Positions 60,330-64,000 of a stretch of 64,000 nucleotides of DNA are shown here, piece after piece. Under the pieces are notes generated by a model, which ran no database searches, was not told the origin of the DNA, and was given only the letters and a program-made list of their open reading frames with translations. Position numbers and translations under genes: made by a program. Numbering within the stretch: position 1 is the first letter of the stretch; each line of letters begins with the position of its first letter. Origin of the DNA: Vicinamibacterales bacterium (GTDB lineage Bacteria; Acidobacteriota; Vicinamibacteria; Vicinamibacterales; Fen-181); assembly GCA_036504215.1 (NCBI GenBank), contig DASXVO010000002.1, forward strand, positions 1 to 64,000. Direction: 5' to 3'.

Positions 60330-60640
60330 GCAATATCCTCTCTCGTTCCTCTGAGTCGCGTTCATCTGTCGCCGTTGAACACATAGACGACACGACAGCC
60401 ACTTTGGGTCCTACAAAACCCCTTCGATTTGACTACAAGTCAATCCGTTTGGTTGCCTCACCCCCGCGAACCGGGCGATGCGGTCGACCACCCCTGTCCG
60501 CGCGTCGAAGCAGCCGTTCGGAACCGCACACCGAGTGTCCCGAATCGGACGGGTATCCGGAAGAAATCTGCACATTTACCGGAATCAACCGTGACAACTC
60601 CTGCCGCCGTCCTCCGTCCATCCATTCAAGGAGGCGCACC
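60330..60640. other. 311-base divergent region with a palindrome
   Basis: No gene is visible. A perfect palindrome TTGACT-ACA-AGTCAA lies at 60429-60443, which may be the operator of the ToxR-like regulator or another factor. The right part is AT-poor apart from GAAATCTGCACATTTACCGG (60560-60579). Confidence 0.45.
60429..60443. promoter_or_regulatory. Perfect palindrome, candidate operator
   Basis: TTGACT-ACA-AGTCAA, 6+3+6, about 100 bases upstream of the ToxR-like gene and about 200 bases upstream of the HExxH-protein gene. Confidence 0.35.
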
Positions 60641-61168
60641 GTGCACAAGATGCTCACGGTCGCGGTGGTGGTGTTGACGGCGATGGTCGTGGCGGAGGGG
60701 AGCGAGGCGACCCCCCCGCCCGCGCCGCCGGGTCATCTTCGATGCCTGTCAAACGCGAGCCGCGACCTCGCCATCCGTGCTGCCGAACGCTCGCCGGTCG
60801 TTCGGCGGCTCATCGAGGACATCGAGCGCAGCGACGTCGTGGTCTACCTCGAAATCCTGGCCGCACCCCAGACGCACCAGTTTCGCGCGTCGATGAGATT
60901 CGTGGCGTGGACAGGAGGAATTCGATACCTGCTGGTGCAGATCGATGGCTTCGGCATCAACGGGACGGACCAGGTCGCACTGCTCGGTCACGAGTTGTGC
61001 CACGCGCTCGAGGTGGCGGCCGACCTGAAGGTTCGGGACCCGGCCAGCTTCCAGAAGTTCTATCAGCGCATCGGGACAGGGTGGGGAAGCTGCAACTTCG
61101 AGACGGCCAACGCGCGCGCGACCGAGCGGCGGGTCAGGGACGAACTGGCGCAGGAGCATCTCTCCTGA
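60641..61168 (+). CDS. Small secreted HExxH protein
   Basis: 175 residues. A signal peptide (about 1-24) precedes a domain with the zinc-protease-type motif HELCHALE around residue 115, preceded by GTDQVALLG. A C-terminal acidic/basic helix ends the protein. No third zinc ligand is obvious. It resembles short acidobacterial proteins of unknown function; peptidase activity is plausible but not shown. AAGGAGG lies six bases before GTG 60641. Divergent neighbour of a ToxR-like regulator. Confidence 0.65.
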   Translation: MHKMLTVAVVVLTAMVVAEGSEATPPPAPPGHLRCLSNASRDLAIRAAERSPVVRRLIEDIERSDVVVYLEILAAPQTHQFRASMRFVAWTGGIRYLLVQIDGFGINGTDQVALLGHELCHALEVAADLKVRDPASFQKFYQRIGTGWGSCNFETANARATERRVRDELAQEHLS

Positions 61169-61296
61169 CACCCCGCTGCCGCGCGAGATCCGCTCCCGCG
61201 GCGCCCACCGTCCCGATCCAGGCATACCGTGTAGGATAGGACGTATATCGATCCGTTGCCGGCGCCGAGCCACGGGTCACGGGAGTCCCTGACACG

Positions 61297-61842
61297 ATGA
61301 CGACCTATATCGGCCTTCTCCGCGGCGTCAATCTCGCCGGCCACAAGAAGGTGGCGATGTCGGACCTTCGAACGCTTCTGGCGGCGCTCGGTTTCGAGGA
61401 GCCGCGGACGCTGCTGCAAAGCGGCAACATGGTGTTCCGGGGTGCAACGCGGCCGGCTGCCGATCTGGAGCGGCTCCTCGAGGTGGAAACCGAGAGGCGC
61501 CTGGGAGTGAGGACCGAGTACCACGTGCGGACCAGCGTCGAATGGCAAGAGGTTGTCGCACGAAATCCGTTCACCAGCCAAGCGTCGCGCGATCCAGCGC
61601 ACCTGCTGGTGCTGTGCCTCAAGCAGGCTCCTCCGGCGGGCGCTGGCGGGGCGCTGCAGGCGATCGTCACGGGTCCCGAGCGCGTACACGTGGACGGACG
61701 CCACGCCTACATCGTCTATCCGGATGGCGTTGGCGGGTCCAGGCTGACGACGGCGATGCTCGATCGGGCACTCGGTCGGGGGACGGGCCGGAACTGGAAC
61801 ACGGTGCTGAAGCTGGCCTTACTGGCCCCCGGACGGGAGTAG
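61297..61842 (+). CDS. DUF1697 family protein
   Basis: 181 residues beginning TYIGLLRGVNLAGHKKVAMSDLR, with LLQSGNMVF, the full DUF1697 pattern. The C-terminal part has HAYIVYPDGVGGSRLT and a basic tail (LGRGTGRNWNTVLKL). The function of the family is unknown. The 3' end overlaps the convergent phosphatase gene by 24 bases. Confidence 0.85.
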   Translation: MTTYIGLLRGVNLAGHKKVAMSDLRTLLAALGFEEPRTLLQSGNMVFRGATRPAADLERLLEVETERRLGVRTEYHVRTSVEWQEVVARNPFTSQASRDPAHLLVLCLKQAPPAGAGGALQAIVTGPERVHVDGRHAYIVYPDGVGGSRLTTAMLDRALGRGTGRNWNTVLKLALLAPGRE

Positions 61843-63171
61843 GGGGGCGGTGATGGATCCGGTTCTGTACTCGGAGCCCGCCGCGGTCTTCATCAACTGG
61901 AACGCATCCGCCTGGTGCCCGTCCGCCGTAAAGCTCTGATAGGTGAGCCGATCTCCTTCGACGGCGATGACCTGATACAACTGCACGTTCGAGATGATCG
62001 TGGCGAGCAGCTTCTCATGCACGGTCGCCGTCTCGTACATCTTCGACCCGGCCACCGAGATGGTGTAGATCGTGCCCGGTTCGTCGGAGCGAACCACCCG
62101 CCCGCCATTCACCTTGTGCGTCCGCGCGTAGGCGTGATCGTGGCCCTGGAGTACGAGGTCCACGTGGTACCGGTCGTAGAGGCCGCCGAGCGCCGCACGC
62201 ATCTCGGGATAGTCGCGGCCCTTCGCGATCGAGTAGAGCGGCTGGTGCTGCACGACGATCGTCCAGCGATTCGGGTTGTGGGCGAGCAGGGTGTCCAGCC
62301 ACGCGAGGATGGTCTGCTGCACGTTGGCCCGCGCGGTTTCGACGTACGCGTCATTTGCAAACGGATTCGCATCGACCGCGATGAACCGCACGCCCTGATA
62401 GTCGAGCGAGTAGTTCTGGCCTTCGAGACCGGGCAGCTTCGGACCGTTGGCGGGCAGCGCGAAGTGCGCGCGCCAGACGGCCGGCACTTCCATCGCCTTG
62501 CTCGCGTCGGACGACGAGGGCGCGCGATGCTCGTCGTGGTTCCCTGGAGCGGGCAGGCTCGGTACCGTCGCGGCGATGAATCCGAAACCTGCGACCCATT
62601 GTCCCAGCAACCGGTCGTCGTACCCTTCGCCGACCAGGTCCCCGGCGTGCACGAGCAGGCGCGCATCGGGCGCGGACGCATAGGCGGCTCGCACCGTGCG
62701 CGGCCACGTGTCGTTCAGGCCGTTCTGGGCATCGCCGAGGTAGATGAACCGGAACGGCGCCGGGTTCCGGCTGGCCGTGACGAACGCAAACCACTCGCTC
62801 CACGTCTTGCCGTCGCCGACGCGGTAGACGTAGCGAGTGGCCGGTTTCAGCCCTTCGAACTGGGCGAGGTAGTGGAACACGGTCCCGCCGCCAGGGAGTT
62901 CCACTCTCGTTGCTCGCGCGGCGACCGTGGTCGCGCTCTTCTCGATGGCAGGTCCCGGAGGGGCGTTGGCGATCTGCGCACGCGGATCGGCGACAGAATC
63001 AACCGTGCGCCACGTGACCGCCTGACTCGTCGCCGGGTCGGCCGACCAGCCGAGGACGATGCGAGACGGTGTGGCGGGCTGGGGTTGCTGAGCCAGGAAC
63101 GGGATCGATGACGCCACGAGGAGCAGAGCCGCCAACCCGAGAACGAGCGACCGTCGCTGAAGTCGGAGCAT
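61819..63171 (-). CDS. Purple acid phosphatase-type metallophosphoesterase
   Basis: 450 residues, periplasmic. A signal peptide (about 1-28, ending LAQQ) is followed by an N-terminal fibronectin-like domain (about 35-135) and a binuclear metallophosphoesterase domain with the ligand set in order: IYLGDAQ, VHAGDLVGEGYD, PGNHDEH, VQHQPLYS and QGHDHAYARTH. It probably frees phosphate from organic esters. TAGAAT ends eight bases before the ATG and no Shine-Dalgarno site is visible. No Pho box like those at the pst genes was found in the upstream region. Confidence 0.88.
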   Translation of the reverse strand: MLRLQRRSLVLGLAALLLVASSIPFLAQQPQPATPSRIVLGWSADPATSQAVTWRTVDSVADPRAQIANAPPGPAIEKSATTVAARATRVELPGGGTVFHYLAQFEGLKPATRYVYRVGDGKTWSEWFAFVTASRNPAPFRFIYLGDAQNGLNDTWPRTVRAAYASAPDARLLVHAGDLVGEGYDDRLLGQWVAGFGFIAATVPSLPAPGNHDEHRAPSSSDASKAMEVPAVWRAHFALPANGPKLPGLEGQNYSLDYQGVRFIAVDANPFANDAYVETARANVQQTILAWLDTLLAHNPNRWTIVVQHQPLYSIAKGRDYPEMRAALGGLYDRYHVDLVLQGHDHAYARTHKVNGGRVVRSDEPGTIYTISVAGSKMYETATVHEKLLATIISNVQLYQVIAVEGDRLTYQSFTADGHQADAFQLMKTAAGSEYRTGSITAPLLPSGGQ

Positions 63172-63530
63172 GGTGGAGAATTCTACCTTGAGACTCCCCT
63201 GCCGTGGGCAGCTGACCCGCGTGTCCGTCGAGAGCGTCGCCGCGGGAGCCCATCACACCGCGGGGCCGCGAACTCGTGGTCCGCGACGCCCGGGTGCATC
63301 GAATCTGCCAGCTGCGCAGCAATTCGATGCATCGACGGAGCCCTGTCGCCACAGGCGGTAAGAACGCGTGAGGTCAACTGCATTGTCGAGGTTGGACCTT
63401 GTCTTGCACGTCGACACGGCGTGGGTCGTCTTCCACAAGTTGTCACCGAGTTCCCGCAGCAGGCGTCGCGGCCTGTTGTGTGGGCATTTCGTTATCGCAG
63501 TCCCGGGGAAGCCCCCGAAGGAGCGTTTGC
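63172..63530. other. 359-base divergent region with strong hairpins
   Basis: No gene is visible. A perfect 10-bp inverted repeat (63295-63304 with 63322-63331, 17-base loop that itself contains GCTGCGCAGC) is followed by CCTGT-CGCC-ACAGG and by an AGGTC...GACCT pair near 63371-63399. The left end holds the near-leaderless phosphatase -10 (63180-63185). Confidence 0.5.
63295..63400 (+). ncRNA. Candidate structured leader RNA
   Basis: TGCATCGAAT and ATTCGATGCA form a perfect 10-bp stem, followed within 15 bases by a 5-bp hairpin CCTGT/ACAGG and then by AGGTC/GACCT. Three consecutive stems in a 106-base stretch, 130 bases before an open reading frame, suggest a folded leader or small RNA. No known family is recognised. 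The strand is assumed from the downstream gene. Confidence 0.3.
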
Positions 63531-63962
63531 ATGCGGACAGCATCGAGCAGTCCGGTTCCGCGTCGCGTTTGGCGCGTCGCGTCCGTCGCCGTCGCGCTCG
63601 TCATGGCAGTTGTGGCGTTTGGCGCGCCGGCGTACGCGCAGCACATGGCCCGCGTGAAGATCGACTTTGCGTTCGTTGCGGCAGGCAAGGACATGCCGGC
63701 CGGCGAGTACGAGATTAGCTACGCTGACGGCCGGATCGTACTGCAGCCTCAGGACCGGAGCGTGAGCACGGTCATGATGTCGGTGATCACCCGGCTCGGC
63801 CGTCACGACACGGACACCGACCCCGAGTTGATCTTCGACAAGGTCGGCGGCAAGGTCTGTTTGTCCGAATTCTGGCTCGCCAATGACGACGGGTATCTCG
63901 TGCTGAACACGCCTACGGACCACGAGCACCGCGTGCTCGGCGGTTCGAGGCCACACAAATAG
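63531..63962 (+). CDS. Secreted protein of unknown function
   Basis: 143 residues. A signal peptide (about 1-38, ending AYAQ) is followed by a single beta-rich domain (HMARVKIDFAFVAAGKDMPA, GEYEISYADGRIVLQPQ), an arrangement frequent in small acidobacterial secreted proteins. One Cys remains after cleavage. AAGGAG lies eight bases before ATG 63531. It ends 38 bases before the window edge. Confidence 0.65.
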   Translation: MRTASSSPVPRRVWRVASVAVALVMAVVAFGAPAYAQHMARVKIDFAFVAAGKDMPAGEYEISYADGRIVLQPQDRSVSTVMMSVITRLGRHDTDTDPELIFDKVGGKVCLSEFWLANDDGYLVLNTPTDHEHRVLGGSRPHK

Positions 63963-64000
63963 GCCTGGCGTCTCTGCCAGGGCGTTCAGGCCAGCACCTC

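Noticed and set aside
1-64000. Prophage, insertion sequence or integrative element boundaries
   Set aside because: No transposase, integrase, phage structural gene or tRNA-adjacent direct repeat was seen; only short palindromic repeats were found.

Overview
The window is GC-rich, gene-dense bacterial chromosome. It has no rRNA, tRNA, CRISPR array, insertion sequence or prophage that I can see. An 863-residue ADOP-type permease (the family named after Acidobacteria), the many large sensor kinases with sigma-54 partners, the heme-based respiratory genes and an acidobacterial-style set of small secreted proteins point to Acidobacteriota, probably a Vicinamibacteria-like lineage. That placement is inference, not a database result.

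Layout. 1-4590: the start of a LytS-type kinase running off the left edge, an isolated nuoI, a fused homocysteine methyltransferase/methylene-THF reductase and two methyltransferases. 4633-10379 (minus): rhomboid protease, lon, a GT-B-like protein and a radical SAM/SPASM protein. 10446-14438: a metal-uptake locus (small Cys/His protein, outer-membrane protein, ZnuA-like, ZnuB-like) with no ATPase; a 41-bp palindromic repeat lies, inverted, at both ends of znuA-znuB. 14454-17461: FHA-GAF-SpoIIE phosphatase, M28 peptidase, and yacG overlapping it. 17564-30757: a 13-kb phosphate locus. 30825-34720: riboflavin operon ribD-ribE-ribBA-ribH under an FMN riboswitch. 34904-44637: methyltransferase, periplasmic sensor-like protein, porin, poly-HAMP chemotaxis receptor and ADOP permease. 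44677-51819: a heme-motif sensor kinase with its sigma-54 regulator, divergent from a respiratory operon (cNMP-binding protein, tetraheme cytochrome c, 4Fe-4S protein, NrfD). 52071-63962: assorted regulators and secreted enzymes, including a propeller hybrid kinase, an ECF sigma operon, a ToxR-like regulator and a purple acid phosphatase.

The phosphate locus is the most remarkable part. It holds phoB-phoR, a canonical pstB-phoU pair, pstC-pstA, and a second operon phoU-fusion/pstS/pstC/pstA/pstB/pstB. In that operon PhoU is fused to a low-molecular-weight phosphatase/ArsC-like domain whose catalytic Cys and Arg are replaced. The last two genes encode PstB proteins with complementary defects: the first keeps the LSGGQ signature but has lost the Q-loop Gln and the switch His; the second keeps Walker A, Q-loop, Walker B and switch His but has lost LSGGQ. 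Together they could make exactly one complete ATP site, so this looks like an asymmetric heterodimeric phosphate importer next to a conventional homodimeric one. Three 11-bp-periodic TNACAC-type direct repeats upstream of pstB-phoU, pstC-pstA and the fusion operon are candidate PhoB boxes.

Several genes (rhomboid, the small protein at 10446, lon, pstB, purple acid phosphatase) have a -10-like hexamer 6-8 bases before the start codon and no Shine-Dalgarno sequence, which suggests leaderless transcripts.
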